Part shown: piece by piece, positions 8,546 through 17,915 of the stretch | How positions within the stretch are numbered: the stretch's first letter is position 1 | Layout of the letters: the number at the start of each line of letters is the position of its first letter | Origin: DASQPA01 sp035644215 | Lineage (GTDB): Bacteria > Acidobacteriota > Thermoanaerobaculia > Multivoradales > UBA5704 | Direction: 5' to 3' | NCBI GenBank assembly: GCA_035644215.1 | Contig: DASQPA010000164.1 | Location: 1 to 29,431, forward strand | DNA length: 29,431 bases | Notes under the pieces: generated by a model | The model's input: the letters and a program-made list of their open reading frames with translations, nothing else | Databases searched by the model: none | Told to the model about the DNA's origin: nothing | Made by a program: the position numbers and the translations under genes

Positions 8546-8920
8546 ATGTCACGATCGGTGCTCCTCCTCCTGGTGGGTCTCTCCCTCGCGGCCTGTGCCC
8601 ATCCCGCGGCGCGCTCGGCGCGTTCCTTCGATCAGATCCAGCAGCTCGTCGCGGGGAAGACCGCTGCGGAGGTGGCCGCCCTCCTCGGGGAGCCCGACGC
8701 GCGCCAGCCGCTCCTGGCCGACGACGAGCGCTGGGTCTGGTGGAACTACACCTATCTCGACGGCGCCAACTATCCCCCCGAGATCCGCGGCCAGATCGTC
8801 CACCTGGAGATCACCTTCGAGAGCCCCGTCCTCTCCGCGGAGCCCCCGGTGCCACGCGAGCAGTGGCGGGTGAGCGGTCCGCTCGGGGTCAGCTACTCCT
8901 TACAGGCGGGGAGGGTCTAA
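8546..8920 (+). CDS. Small lipoprotein, BamE/SmpA-like
   Basis: The protein has 124 residues from ATG 8546. The frame stays open further upstream, but the ATG is followed at once by a clean lipoprotein signal (SRSVLLLLVGLSLAACAHP) with lipobox LAAC and Cys17. The mature part begins with FDQIQQLVAGKTAAEVAALLGEPD, the two-helix plus GxP-turn pattern of the BamE/SmpA/OmlA fold, then WVWWNYTYLDG and a beta-rich end. BamE-type proteins sit in the outer membrane; this one is short and is not next to other bam genes, so the exact role is uncertain. It is likely independent of the upstream protease module. Confidence 0.7.
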   Translation: MSRSVLLLLVGLSLAACAHPAARSARSFDQIQQLVAGKTAAEVAALLGEPDARQPLLADDERWVWWNYTYLDGANYPPEIRGQIVHLEITFESPVLSAEPPVPREQWRVSGPLGVSYSLQAGRV

Positions 8921-9010
8921 GGGCGAGCGTAAGTCAAGCGGCGGAAATACCCGGCTCCCGAAGTTCCGCGCATGTCATATGCTATCGAGTTACCGCCCCC
9001 CGGGCGGCCG

Positions 9011-9028
9011 GGCAGGGCTTGCCCTGCC
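9011..9028. promoter_or_regulatory. 18-bp perfect palindrome in the aceE leader
   Basis: GGCAGGGCTTGCCCTGCC is perfectly self-complementary over 18 bases. It sits 25 bases before the aceE ATG and ends about eight bases before the GGAGGA ribosome-binding site. It could be an operator for a dimeric regulator, or an RNA hairpin next to the ribosome-binding site. No T-run follows, so it is not a typical terminator. Confidence 0.45.
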
Positions 9029-9053
9029 ACAACTCGCGGAGGACTTGCAAACG

Positions 9054-11759
9054 ATGAGCACCGAGATCCGTTCCCCCTTGAACTGGTACGGCGGGGGTGT
9101 CGATAGCGACGTCGACGAGACCGAGGAGTGGCTGTCCGCCCTGGAAGAGGTGGTCGAGCTGGAGGGCGGGGAGCGCGGCCAGTTCCTGTTGAAGAAGCTT
9201 CTGGAGAAAGGTTACGAGAAGGACGTCACCCTCCCCTTCACCGGCAACACCCCCTACATCAACACCATCCCGGTCGCCAAACAGCCCCCCTACCCGGGCG
9301 ACCGGACGATCGAGCGCCGGATCAAGAGCATCGTGCGCTGGAACGCCATGGCCCTGGTGGTGCGGGCGAACAAGAAGTTCCCCGGCCTGGGCGGCCACAT
9401 CTCGACCTTCGCCTCCTCGGCGACCCTCTACCAGGTCGGCTTCCACCACTTCTTTCGCGGTCGCGGACCCGACGGCTTCGGTGGCGACATGATCTACTTC
9501 CAGGGGCACGGCTCGCCCGGCATCTACTCCCATGCCTTCCTGGAGGGCCGGATCACGGCCGAGCAGATGGAGAACTTCCGCCGCGAGATGGCCCCCGGCG
9601 GCGGGCTCGCCTCCTACCCGCACCCCTGGCTGATGCCCGACTTCTGGGAGTTCCCCACCGTTTCCATGGGCCTCGCCCCGATCAGCGCCATCTACCAGGC
9701 CAAGTTCAACCGCTATCTGGAGGACCGCGGCCTCCTCGTCAACGACGGCCGGCGGGTCTGGGCTTTCCTGGGGGACGGCGAGACCGACGAGCCGGAGAGC
9801 CTGGGGGCCATCACGCTCGCCGCCCGCGAGCGGCTCGACAACCTGACCTTCGTCATCAACTGCAACCTGCAGCGGCTGGACGGCCCGGTGCGCGGTAACG
9901 GCAAGATCGTCCAGGAGCTGGAGACCGCCTTTCGGGGAGCCGGCTGGAATGTCATCAAGGTGCTCTGGGGGAGCGACTGGGACCCGCTGATCGAGCGCGA
10001 CAACACCGGCCTCCTCATCCAGCGCATGAACGAGGTGGTCGACGGCCAGCTCCAGAAGTACACCGTGGAGCCGGGCAACTACGTGCGCCGCGACTTCTTC
10101 GGCAAGTACCCGGAGACCCTGAAGCTGGTCGAGAGCTACACCGACGCCCAGCTGCGCACCCTGCGCCGTGGCGGCCACGACCCGGCCAAGGTCCATGCCG
10201 CTTTCAAGGCCGCGGTCGAGTGCAAGGGGATGCCCTCGGTCATCCTCGCCCAGACCATCAAGGGCTACGGCATGGGCGAGGCGGGGGAGGGCCGGAACGT
10301 CACCCATCAGCAGAAGAAGCTCAACGACGACGAGCTGCGCTTCTTCCGCGACCGCTTCGACATCCCGATCTCCGACGAGGACCTGCACGAGGCCCCCTTC
10401 TACCGGCCGGCCGAGGACAGCGAGGAGATCCAGTACCTGAAGGAGCGGCGCCGCGCCCTGGGTGGCCCGGTGCCCAGCCGGCGGGTGAAGAAAGAGGCGC
10501 TCCCCACCCCCGACGCCTCCTACTTCAAGGAGTTCTTCGAGGGCTCGGACCGCGAGGTCTCGACCACCATGGCCTTCGTGCGGATGCTCACCCAGCTCTT
10601 GAAGCACCCCGAGATCGGCCGGGCGATCGTGCCCATCGTGCCGGACGAGGCGCGCACCTTCGGCATGGAGTCGCTCTTCCGCCAGTTCGGCATCTACTCC
10701 CACGTCGGGCAGGTCTACGAGCCGGTCGACAAGTCGATGCTCCTCTACTACCGGGAGGCGAAAGACGGCCAGATCCTGGAGGAGGGGATCACCGAGGCCG
10801 GCTCCATGGCCTCGTTCAACGCCGCCGGCACCGCCTATGCCACCCACGGCATCGACACCATCCCGTTCTTCATCTTCTACTCGATGTTCGGCTTCCAGCG
10901 GATCGGCGACCTCATCTGGGCGGCCGCCGACCAGCGCACCCGCGGCTTCCTCCTGGGCGCCACCTCGGGGCGGACGACGCTCAACGGCGAGGGGCTCCAG
11001 CACGAGGACGGCCACAGCCACGTGCTGGCGAGCACGGTCCCCAATCTGGTGACCTACGACCCGGCCTTCGCCTACGAGGTCGCGGTGATCATCGAGGACG
11101 GCCTTCGGCGGATGTACCGCAACCGGGAGGACGTCTTCTACTACATCACCCTGTGCAACGAGAACTACCCGATGCCGGGCAAGCCCGACGGGGCGGACGA
11201 GGGAATCCTCAAGGGCCTCTACAAGCTCCGGCCGGCGAATGCCGGTGAAACCGGTGACCCGGCCCACAAGGTCCACCTCCTGGGGAGCGGCTCGCTCCTG
11301 CGCGAGGCGTTGCGTGCCCAGGCGATCCTCGCCGAGCACTACGGGGTGGCGGCCGACGTCTGGAGCGCCACCTCCTACAAGGAGCTCCGCCGCGAGGCCC
11401 TCACGGTCGAGCGCTGGAACCTGCTCCACCCTGCCGAGGAGCCGAGGAAGCCCTACGTCGCCCGCCTGTTCGAGGGGGAGGAGGGACCGGTGATCGCGGT
11501 CACCGACTACATGAAGCTGGTTCCGGACCAGATCGCCCGCTGGCTCCCCGGCCGCCTCTACACCCTGGGCACCGACGGTTTCGGGCGGAGCGAGACCCGC
11601 GAGGCCCTGCGCCGCTTCTTCGAGGTCGACGCCGAGCACATCGCTTTAGCCGCGTTGCGGCAACTGGCCGACCGGGGGGTGGTCCAGCGTTCCACGGTGG
11701 CCCAGGCGGTTGGCGAGCTGGGGATCGATCTGGGCAAGCCCGACCCGATGACCTCTTGA
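9054..11759 (+). CDS. aceE: Pyruvate dehydrogenase E1 component, homodimeric type
   Basis: This is the E1 subunit of the pyruvate dehydrogenase complex: it decarboxylates pyruvate with thiamine diphosphate and passes the acetyl group to lipoyl-E2. The ATG at 9054 follows GCGGAGGACTTGCAAACG and gives 901 residues, the normal AceE length; a longer in-frame start at 8979 adds an unlikely Arg/Pro-rich leader. The thiamine diphosphate motif is visible as GDGETDEPES (240 onward) and NCNLQRLDGP (N269-C270-N271). NTPYINTIP, GGHISTFASSATLYQVGFHHF and LNGEGLQHEDGHSH are highly characteristic of single-chain AceE. E2 (aceF) and E3 (lpd) genes are not in the window. A palindrome lies in the leader. Confidence 0.97.
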   Translation: MSTEIRSPLNWYGGGVDSDVDETEEWLSALEEVVELEGGERGQFLLKKLLEKGYEKDVTLPFTGNTPYINTIPVAKQPPYPGDRTIERRIKSIVRWNAMALVVRANKKFPGLGGHISTFASSATLYQVGFHHFFRGRGPDGFGGDMIYFQGHGSPGIYSHAFLEGRITAEQMENFRREMAPGGGLASYPHPWLMPDFWEFPTVSMGLAPISAIYQAKFNRYLEDRGLLVNDGRRVWAFLGDGETDEPESLGAITLAARERLDNLTFVINCNLQRLDGPVRGNGKIVQELETAFRGAGWNVIKVLWGSDWDPLIERDNTGLLIQRMNEVVDGQLQKYTVEPGNYVRRDFFGKYPETLKLVESYTDAQLRTLRRGGHDPAKVHAAFKAAVECKGMPSVILAQTIKGYGMGEAGEGRNVTHQQKKLNDDELRFFRDRFDIPISDEDLHEAPFYRPAEDSEEIQYLKERRRALGGPVPSRRVKKEALPTPDASYFKEFFEGSDREVSTTMAFVRMLTQLLKHPEIGRAIVPIVPDEARTFGMESLFRQFGIYSHVGQVYEPVDKSMLLYYREAKDGQILEEGITEAGSMASFNAAGTAYATHGIDTIPFFIFYSMFGFQRIGDLIWAAADQRTRGFLLGATSGRTTLNGEGLQHEDGHSHVLASTVPNLVTYDPAFAYEVAVIIEDGLRRMYRNREDVFYYITLCNENYPMPGKPDGADEGILKGLYKLRPANAGETGDPAHKVHLLGSGSLLREALRAQAILAEHYGVAADVWSATSYKELRREALTVERWNLLHPAEEPRKPYVARLFEGEEGPVIAVTDYMKLVPDQIARWLPGRLYTLGTDGFGRSETREALRRFFEVDAEHIALAALRQLADRGVVQRSTVAQAVGELGIDLGKPDPMTS

Positions 11760-11882
11760 AGGTGTCCCCCTTGAACCGGGGCCGGCCGCAGCGGAATAAC
11801 CCCAGGGGAGCGGGAGTTATGTTCCGCAATTGGAAGAGTTGTAGAACTTTGCCAAACTACGTCGCGAGAGGAGATCAGGTTG

Positions 11883-12494
11883 ATGAGCAAGAAATTCGTC
11901 GTCGCGCTGCTGCTGGCGCTGGCCGTGCCGACCCTGGTGGCGGCCGCTCCGGTCGTCTTCAAGGTCGATCCCGACCATAGCTCCGTGAGCTTCAACATCC
12001 GTCACTTCGTCTCGAACGTCCCCGGCCGGTTCAAGGACTTCGAGGGCATGATCACCTACGACAAGCAGAACCCCACCGCCTCGAAGGTCGAATTCACCGC
12101 CCAGGCGGCCTCGATCGACACCGACAACAAGGACCGCGACAACCACCTGAAGTCGCCGGACTTCTTCGACGTGGCGAAGTTCCCCACCCTCTCCTTCGCC
12201 AGCTCCAGCGTTACGGCAAAGGACGCCAACACCCTGAACGTGGCGGGCGACCTGACGATCCACGGGGTGACCAAGAAGGTGACGATCCCGGTCTCCGTCC
12301 TCGGCGTCCTCCCCACCAAGGGCGGCGAGAAGGCCGGCTTCGAGAGCAACTTCACCGTCGACCGCAAGGACTACGGGCTCGAGTGGAACCGTGTCCTGGA
12401 CACCGGCGGCTCGATCCTCGGCAACGACGTCAAGATCACCATCTCGGTCGAGGCCAACACGCCGAAGCCGGCGGAGCCGAAGAAGAGCAAGTAG
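11883..12494 (+). CDS. YceI family periplasmic protein
   Basis: The protein has 203 residues from ATG 11883, preceded by AGAGGAG; an upstream TTG at 11880 is less likely. It begins with a Sec signal peptide (KKFVVALLLALAVPTLVAAAP). The mature part has YceI lipocalin-like signatures: FKVDPDHSSVSFNIRHF near the start, DNKDRDNHLKSPDFFDVAKFP in the middle, then GDLTIHGVTKKVTIPV and KDYGLEWNR. YceI proteins bind isoprenoid-type lipids such as polyprenols in the periplasm; the ligand here is not known. The C-terminus ends in a Lys/Pro-rich tail. It lies 123 bases after aceE, probably as a separate unit. Confidence 0.93.
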   Translation: MSKKFVVALLLALAVPTLVAAAPVVFKVDPDHSSVSFNIRHFVSNVPGRFKDFEGMITYDKQNPTASKVEFTAQAASIDTDNKDRDNHLKSPDFFDVAKFPTLSFASSSVTAKDANTLNVAGDLTIHGVTKKVTIPVSVLGVLPTKGGEKAGFESNFTVDRKDYGLEWNRVLDTGGSILGNDVKITISVEANTPKPAEPKKSK

Positions 12495-12529
12495 CCCTCA
12501 CCCGGGGGGAGGGGCGGTAGGATAGGAGT

Positions 12530-13231
12530 ATGTGCCTCCTCCTCCGTCGTGCCCTCCTCTGTGCCGCCGCCCTCCTGGCGGTGGTCGCCTGCGCCGGCGG
12601 GGACTCCCCGCCGGCCCAGGTTGTCCGCCTCTCCGCCGACACGATCGAGTTTCCGGCGACGGTCGACGCCTCCGCCTTCAACCGCCCGCTCGGCATGCCG
12701 GGCTACCACGCTATCGTCTGGCGGGGAGGGAAGGCGGCGGGCGCGGCGCTCTTCCGCGCCGACGTCACCGACGTCCAGGTCCTGGATGCGCTCGAAGCCC
12801 TGGGCGCCCAGCCCGGCAACCGCCTGGGGATGGACAGCTGGGACGCGCGGCGGGACCCCAAGAATCCGGCCCCCGACCAGGTGATCGCCGGCCCGCCGGT
12901 CGAGGTTCTCGTCCGCCTGCCCGGCCCTGCCGGTGCTGCCGGCAGCACCGGCGAACCCCGCCTGGTGCCCCTGGCCCAACTCCTCGACGATCCGGGCGGC
13001 CGCGGCCTCGACTTGCGCCTGGGCGGCCACCGGGCCAACATCCCCCAGTGGCACTCCGGCTGTATCGTCTGCCTCTACTCCTGCCCGGGGAGCAAGCTGG
13101 GGAACGCCCGCTACACGGTGCGCGACTACGTCCACGAGATCACCCGCTTCCGGGCGAAGCCGGACCTCCTGCCGCCCGACGGCACCCCGGTCGCGATTCG
13201 CATCCGCCTGCTGCACAAGGTTGAAAAGTAG
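12530..13231 (+). CDS. Putative lipoprotein with YdjY-like domain
   Basis: The protein has 233 residues. The N-terminus RRALLCAAALLAVVACAGGD is a lipoprotein signal with lipobox VVAC and Cys21. The body has the pattern of proteins annotated as YdjY-domain: a beta start (LSADTIEFPATVDASAF), a GGKAAGAALFRADVTDVQVLDALEALG segment split here by its motif order, then a long insert and HSGCIVCLYSCPGS with three Cys residues that could bind metal or form disulfides. The start is imperfect: GGAG lies only one base before the ATG at 12530, but no in-frame alternative sits nearby. Function is unknown and the family assignment is from recalled pattern, not a search. Confidence 0.6.
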   Translation: MCLLLRRALLCAAALLAVVACAGGDSPPAQVVRLSADTIEFPATVDASAFNRPLGMPGYHAIVWRGGKAAGAALFRADVTDVQVLDALEALGAQPGNRLGMDSWDARRDPKNPAPDQVIAGPPVEVLVRLPGPAGAAGSTGEPRLVPLAQLLDDPGGRGLDLRLGGHRANIPQWHSGCIVCLYSCPGSKLGNARYTVRDYVHEITRFRAKPDLLPPDGTPVAIRIRLLHKVEK

Positions 13232-13265
13232 GATAGGATGTAAAAGCACCCACGTAGAGGCTGTA

Positions 13266-13275
13266 CAGACGTCTG
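13266..13275. promoter_or_regulatory. 10-bp palindrome before the module B sigma gene
   Basis: CAGACGTCTG is a perfect 10-base palindrome, directly preceded by TGTACA (13262-13267, overlapping). It lies in the 70-base gap ahead of the second ECF sigma gene, about 26 bases before its likely start. It may be a small operator, but short palindromes occur by chance. Confidence 0.2.
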
Positions 13276-13301
13276 ACTCCTGAGAGGCACGCTTTACGCC
13301 G

Positions 13302-13961
13302 TTGGAATTGCGTCCGACCCTGGAACCGAACCCTGGCTCGAAGGCGAGCGGCTCGTCCGTCGTCGACCCCGCCGGCCTGGGCAACCGCCTGGTCGCCGCC
13401 TGGCAGGCTGGAGGCGACCGGGAGGAGATCTTCCGTCGACTCTTTCACGCCTACTTCCGCCAGGTCCACGCCTTTTTCTCGCGGCGCGGCTTCCCGGCCG
13501 ACGTCTGCCAGGACCTGGCCCAGGAGACTTTCCTCAAGGTCCACAAGGGGCTGCCGGAGTTCCGGCGCGAGGCGCGGTTCGAGACCTGGCTCTTCCAGAT
13601 CGCGGCCAACCTCTACCGCAACACCCTGCGCAGCCAGTCGACGCAGAAGCGCGAGGCCCAGGAGGTGCCGCTCGACGAGCTCGGCGAGCAGGACCCGAAC
13701 TTCGCCCAGCCGTCGCGGGACACCGGCGGCCTGGACGAGGTGCTGTCGGAAGAGCGCTCCCTGGTCCTCTACCATGCCCTGGCGGAGCTGCCGTCCCAGA
13801 TGCGCCGCTGCGTCGAGCTGCGGGTGCATCAGGACCTGCGCTATCGGGAGATCGCCGATCTCATGCAGGTCTCGATCGACACGGTGAAGGCCCACCTCTA
13901 CCAGGCGCGGCAGCAGCTCAAGAGCAAGCTCGCCGGCTACTTTGCCGATCCGGAGTTCTAG
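13302..13961 (+). CDS. ECF-family RNA polymerase sigma factor, module B
   Basis: The protein has up to 219 residues. Region 2 includes DLAQETFLKVHKGL and FETWLFQIAANLYRNTLRS (about 70-115); region 4 includes LRVHQDLRYREIADLM and the helix-turn-helix VSIDTVKAHLYQARQQL (about 165-210). It aligns along its length with the module A sigma factor (shared REIADLM, TVKAH, FETW and RRGF blocks), so the two are paralogues. The start is uncertain: an in-frame TGA lies at 13281, and TTG at 13302 is the first usable codon, with only weak GAGAGG upstream. It is followed after nine bases by its anti-sigma gene. Target promoters are unknown. Confidence 0.93.
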   Translation: MELRPTLEPNPGSKASGSSVVDPAGLGNRLVAAWQAGGDREEIFRRLFHAYFRQVHAFFSRRGFPADVCQDLAQETFLKVHKGLPEFRREARFETWLFQIAANLYRNTLRSQSTQKREAQEVPLDELGEQDPNFAQPSRDTGGLDEVLSEERSLVLYHALAELPSQMRRCVELRVHQDLRYREIADLMQVSIDTVKAHLYQARQQLKSKLAGYFADPEF

Positions 13962-13970
13962 AGAAAGCCC

Positions 13971-14798
13971 GTGGAAAACCGCAAGCCACCTCTGGAGCCC
14001 GCCCTCCGGGCCCTGACCCGCCGCGCGGCCCGCCGGCTGGACGAGCACCCCAGCCCCGAGACGCTCGCCGCCTATCACGAGGGCGAGCTGGCGGACGCCG
14101 AGGCCGAGCGCCTGCGCTACCACCTGGCCCTCTGCCCCGAGTGCGCGGCGCTGCTCCTGGACCTCGGCGCCTTCGCCGATCTCGCGCCACCGGCGGGTGT
14201 CCACGATCTGGCCGACGGCGAGGTGGAGGCCGCCTGGCGGGCGGTGCAGCCGCGGCTCGACCGGGGGCGGGAGACGCCCTCCGCGTCCAACCTGGTGCGG
14301 CTGCCGCCGCCCGCCTCGCCGGCCTCCACCCGTTCGCCCCGGCCGGCCTACTTCGCCTGGGCTCTCGCCGCCTCCTGGCTGGCGGTGGTCGGGCTGGGAC
14401 TCTGGGTGATCGTCCTGCAGCGGGAGATCACACGGAGTACGGGGGCCTCGGCCAAGGTCGCCGTGGCCGGCCTGTCGCCCGCCGGCGGAGACTCGACCCG
14501 GGGCCGGGAGGAGCCGCGCCAGCCGGTCCTGTCGGCGAGCCGGGGACTCGTCCTCCAACTCGTCGCCGCCGGTCTCCCGGACCAGGACGGGTACGCGGTC
14601 GAGATCCAGGAGACGGGAACGGCCGGCCGGGTGGTCTGGAGCGGTCCCGCCGAGCGGGACCCGGTGGAGAAGGACTTCACGGTCGTCCTGCCCCCCGGTT
14701 TCCTCCGCCCGGGGCGCTACCAGGTCCATCTCTATGGCACCGAGGCCGGAGTGCGCCGGAGAATGGCCGACTTCCCCTTTCAGGTCGGCGCTCGCTGA
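13971..14798 (+). CDS. Zinc-finger transmembrane anti-sigma factor, module B
   Basis: The 275-residue product is encoded nine bases after its sigma factor, with a GTG start. The N-terminal domain has the zinc motif YHLALCPEC (His51, Cys55, Cys58), preceded by LAAYHEGELADAEAERL as in ZAS anti-sigma factors. One membrane helix spans about 127-147 (YFAWALAASWLAVVGLGLWVIVL). The C-terminal ~125 residues should be outside the inner membrane: a Ser/Pro/Arg-rich linker, then a beta domain (LVLQLVAAGLPDQDGYAVEI, LPPGFLRPGRYQVHLYG) matching the same region of the module A anti-sigma factor. It presumably sequesters the sigma factor at the membrane. The adjacent anchored TPR-CHAT protease is a candidate releasing protease (inference). 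Confidence 0.88.
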   Translation: MENRKPPLEPALRALTRRAARRLDEHPSPETLAAYHEGELADAEAERLRYHLALCPECAALLLDLGAFADLAPPAGVHDLADGEVEAAWRAVQPRLDRGRETPSASNLVRLPPPASPASTRSPRPAYFAWALAASWLAVVGLGLWVIVLQREITRSTGASAKVAVAGLSPAGGDSTRGREEPRQPVLSASRGLVLQLVAAGLPDQDGYAVEIQETGTAGRVVWSGPAERDPVEKDFTVVLPPGFLRPGRYQVHLYGTEAGVRRRMADFPFQVGAR

Positions 14799-14816
14799 CC
14801 TCCGGTAGCCACGACG

Positions 14817-17800
14817 GTGACCCGACGGTCGTCATCGCTGGGGCTGTGGGGCGCTCTGGCCGGGTTGATCGGTGGGGCGGTCGCCCTCTTTCTGGTGGTC
14901 CCCCGCGCACCGATCCCCACCGCCGCGCCGAGCCCGCCGCCCCGGAGCCGGCCGGAGGCCTGGGCGAGCGCCCCTCCCCTCGCTCCCGGTCTTCCTCCCC
15001 TCGCTCTGCATCCGGGGGAGGAGCGGATCTTCCGTCTCACGCGGAGCCGCGGGGAGGTCGTCGATCTCGTGGTCGACCAGCAGGGGATCGACGTCGTCGT
15101 CTCCCTCTGGTCGCCGCGCGGCCGGGCGCTGCTCCGGGTGGATGGCCCAAACGCCGATCGCGGCCCGGAGCCGGTCTTCGCCGTCGCCGAGGAGAGCGGC
15201 ACCTACTGTCTTGAAATCGAGCCCAGTCGCGATGCGAGGCGTCCGGGTTTCCTCCAGGTGCGCCTGGAGCGGCGCCGTCCCGCCAGGCTGGTGGACCGCC
15301 GCCGGGCGGCCGGCCAGCAGGCCTACTTCCGGGCGGAGGAGCTGCGGCAGAGGGACTTGCGTGCCGCGCTCGTCGACTATCAGAAAGCACTACTCACCTT
15401 CCAGGCCATCGGCGAGCGCCAGGGAGCGGGCCTGGCGCTCTACCGAGTCGGCACGATCCTGGCCCGGCTGGGCGACTATCGGCCGGCCGCCACCGCTCTC
15501 GCCCGCGCCGTCGAGGCGTTCGCCGGGCAGCCGGAGGAGGCTATGGCGGCCAACGTGCTGGGAAGCGTCTACGAGACCTTGGGCGAGAGCGACCTCGCCC
15601 TCGACGAGTTCCACCATGCCGAGGAGATCGCGCGCCGTTTCAACGATCCAGTGCGCCTTGCCGGATCGCTCAACAACCGCGGCCGGCTCCACCAGGCACG
15701 CGGGGAGCTCCGGGAGGCCTTGGAGGCCTTCAAGGGGGCGCTCGAAGAGAAGCGCGCCGAGGGTGACCTGCAAGGTCAGGCCGTCACGTTCAACAACCTG
15801 GCCGCGTTCTACCTCGACGTGGGGCAGGGGGAAGAGGCCAGGAAGGCGGCGCAGTCGGTGGTCCGCATCGCGCAGGGCCGAGCCGATCGCTCTCTCGAGG
15901 CCTACGGCCGGTGCAACCTGGGCCGGGCCTATCAGCAGCTCGGCGATGGGATCGCGGCGGTCCGCGAATTGGAGAGCGCCCTCTCGCTGGCCCGGCAGAG
16001 CGGTGTCCGCGACGTCCAGGTCGACGCCCTAGTGCGCCTGGGCAACGTCCATCTGGCGGCGGGGCGGCTGCGCCCGGCGCGCGAGGCCTATGAGCAGGCG
16101 CTCGCCCTGGCCCAGGAAACCGGCAGCCTCCAGCTCGAGGCGGATGCCTCGAATCAGCTGGGAGAGGTCCTGCGCCGAGAGGGGGACCTGCCGCGGGCGC
16201 TCCAATCGCTGGATCAAGCCGGGCGCCTCTACCTGCGGCATGGGGACCAAGATTCGGCCGCCCTGGCCCTCGAGGGCCGCGCCCGGGTCCTGCGCCAGGG
16301 AAACCGTCTCCATGAAGCGTGGAGGACGATCGAGGAGGCCCTCACGGTCCTCGAATCCATGCGGACCCGGCCGGGGAGCAGCGACCTGCGCTCTTCGTTC
16401 TTCGCTTCCCGGCTCTCCGCCTACGATCTCGCGATCGACCTGCTGATGGAGCTCGATCGCCGCGAGCCGGGCCGAGGCCATCTCAGTGAGGCCTTCACGG
16501 TCAGCGAGAGGGGGCGTGCGCGGGGCGTCCTCGACGACCTGGCGGAGGCGCGGGCCGACGTCCGCGCTGGGTTGGATCCGGAGCTCCTGCGAGAGCAAGA
16601 GACTCTCGAGCGCCGTCTGGCAGCCCTGGAGCAGGAGCCGGAGGGGCCCGGCCGCGACCAGGAGATGGCAGCCGTGCACACCCAACGGGATACCCTCGCG
16701 GGCAAGATCCGGGAGGGGAGCCCGCGCTACGCCCTGATCCACCCGCAGCCGCTGCCGCTGGCACAGGTCCAGAGTCAGGTTCTGGCCGAGGACGGTACCG
16801 CCCTTCTCGCCTATACCCTGGGCGAGGAGAGCAGCCATCTCTGGCTGATCCGCCACGATTCCATGATGGTTCGCGAGCTGCCACCCCGACGGGAGATCGA
16901 GGGGTTGGCGCGGGAGGTCCACGAGGAGCTGTCGCGCGGGGCGCGGCGGAACCGGGGAGGTTTGGAGGACGCCTTGAAGCGCCTTGGGCAGGTCGTGCTC
17001 GGTCCAGTCGCCGGCGAGCTCCGGCACGACCGGCTGCTCGTCGTTCCCGATGGGGCGCTCCAGTACGTCGCTTGGGGAGCACTGCCCGTGGGCGGGCGTT
17101 TCCTGCTCCTCGACCACGAGATCGTGAACCTCCCCTCTGCCTCCGTCCTCGCCGTCCTGCGGCAGCAGATCGCGGGCCGACCCTCGCCGCGCAAGACGGT
17201 GATGGTCGTCGCCGATCCCGTTTTCCGTGGCGACGACGAACGCTTTCCGTCCTCTCTACGCCGTCCCTCTTCCGCGCTGCCGGCCGGTCCCTTAGAAGAC
17301 GTCGCGAGGTCGGCCCGCGACCTCGGGATCGACGGTTTCGACCGCCTGCGGTACTCCGCGGTCGAGGCGCAGTCCATCCTGCGGCTGGTGCCCCCGGGCA
17401 TGGGGCGTGGAGCCTTGGGCTTCGACGCCGATCGCCGCCTCGTCAAGGGGGCCGAGCTCGGCGACTACCGCATCGTCCATTTCGCCACCCATGCCGTCTT
17501 CGACGCCATCCATCCCGAGCTCTCCGGCATCGTGCTCTCGCTCCTCGACCGCGCCGGGCGGCCCCAGGAGGGGTTCCTGCGCGCTTACGAGGTGTACAAC
17601 CTGCGGCTCCCGGTCGATCTCGTCGTCCTCTCGGCCTGCCGCACCGCCCTCGGCCCGGCGATTCGCGGCGAAGGCCTGAGTGGGCTGACCCGCGGCTTCA
17701 TGTACGCCGGCGCGCCGCGGGTCGTGGTGAGCCTCTGGAACGTGAGCGACAAGGGGACGGCTCACCTGATGGAGCTTTTCTACGACGGTCTTCTGCGCCA

Positions 17801-17915
17801 GCACCTGCGGGCGGCGGCGGCGTTGCGGGCCGCCCAGACCAAGATGCTCGCGGACCCCACCTGGCAGGCGCCTTACTACTGGGCCGGGTTCGTCCTCGAA
17901 GGCGAGTGGCGCTAG
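14817..17915 (+). CDS. Membrane-anchored TPR-CHAT protease, module B
   Basis: The 1032-residue protein has a GTG start 18 bases after the anti-sigma stop. A single N-terminal helix (about 8-27, LGLWGALAGLIGGAVALFLV) after MTRRSS predicts an N-in anchor with the rest outside the inner membrane. A Pro-rich linker leads to a PPC-like beta-sandwich (~62-158, VDLVVDQQGIDVVVSLWSP), then about ten TPR-like helical pairs (~165-545), and a helical stretch with ERGRARGVLDDLAEA. The C-terminal CHAT domain (~660-1030) has His892 in HFATHA and Cys941 in VVLSACRTALG. The domain order is the same as in the protein at 5329, but the anchor type differs. Substrate unknown; see the mini-protein at 17998. Confidence 0.93.
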   Translation: MTRRSSSLGLWGALAGLIGGAVALFLVVPRAPIPTAAPSPPPRSRPEAWASAPPLAPGLPPLALHPGEERIFRLTRSRGEVVDLVVDQQGIDVVVSLWSPRGRALLRVDGPNADRGPEPVFAVAEESGTYCLEIEPSRDARRPGFLQVRLERRRPARLVDRRRAAGQQAYFRAEELRQRDLRAALVDYQKALLTFQAIGERQGAGLALYRVGTILARLGDYRPAATALARAVEAFAGQPEEAMAANVLGSVYETLGESDLALDEFHHAEEIARRFNDPVRLAGSLNNRGRLHQARGELREALEAFKGALEEKRAEGDLQGQAVTFNNLAAFYLDVGQGEEARKAAQSVVRIAQGRADRSLEAYGRCNLGRAYQQLGDGIAAVRELESALSLARQSGVRDVQVDALVRLGNVHLAAGRLRPAREAYEQALALAQETGSLQLEADASNQLGEVLRREGDLPRALQSLDQAGRLYLRHGDQDSAALALEGRARVLRQGNRLHEAWRTIEEALTVLESMRTRPGSSDLRSSFFASRLSAYDLAIDLLMELDRREPGRGHLSEAFTVSERGRARGVLDDLAEARADVRAGLDPELLREQETLERRLAALEQEPEGPGRDQEMAAVHTQRDTLAGKIREGSPRYALIHPQPLPLAQVQSQVLAEDGTALLAYTLGEESSHLWLIRHDSMMVRELPPRREIEGLAREVHEELSRGARRNRGGLEDALKRLGQVVLGPVAGELRHDRLLVVPDGALQYVAWGALPVGGRFLLLDHEIVNLPSASVLAVLRQQIAGRPSPRKTVMVVADPVFRGDDERFPSSLRRPSSALPAGPLEDVARSARDLGIDGFDRLRYSAVEAQSILRLVPPGMGRGALGFDADRRLVKGAELGDYRIVHFATHAVFDAIHPELSGIVLSLLDRAGRPQEGFLRAYEVYNLRLPVDLVVLSACRTALGPAIRGEGLSGLTRGFMYAGAPRVVVSLWNVSDKGTAHLMELFYDGLLRQHLRAAAALRAAQTKMLADPTWQAPYYWAGFVLEGEWR

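Noticed and set aside
8982..11639. 885-codon open frame on the minus strand opposite aceE
   Set aside because: It is fully antisense to a very strongly supported aceE, and its Val/Leu/Asp/Gly-heavy translation lacks recognisable motifs. Long antisense frames are expected where third positions are mostly G or C.
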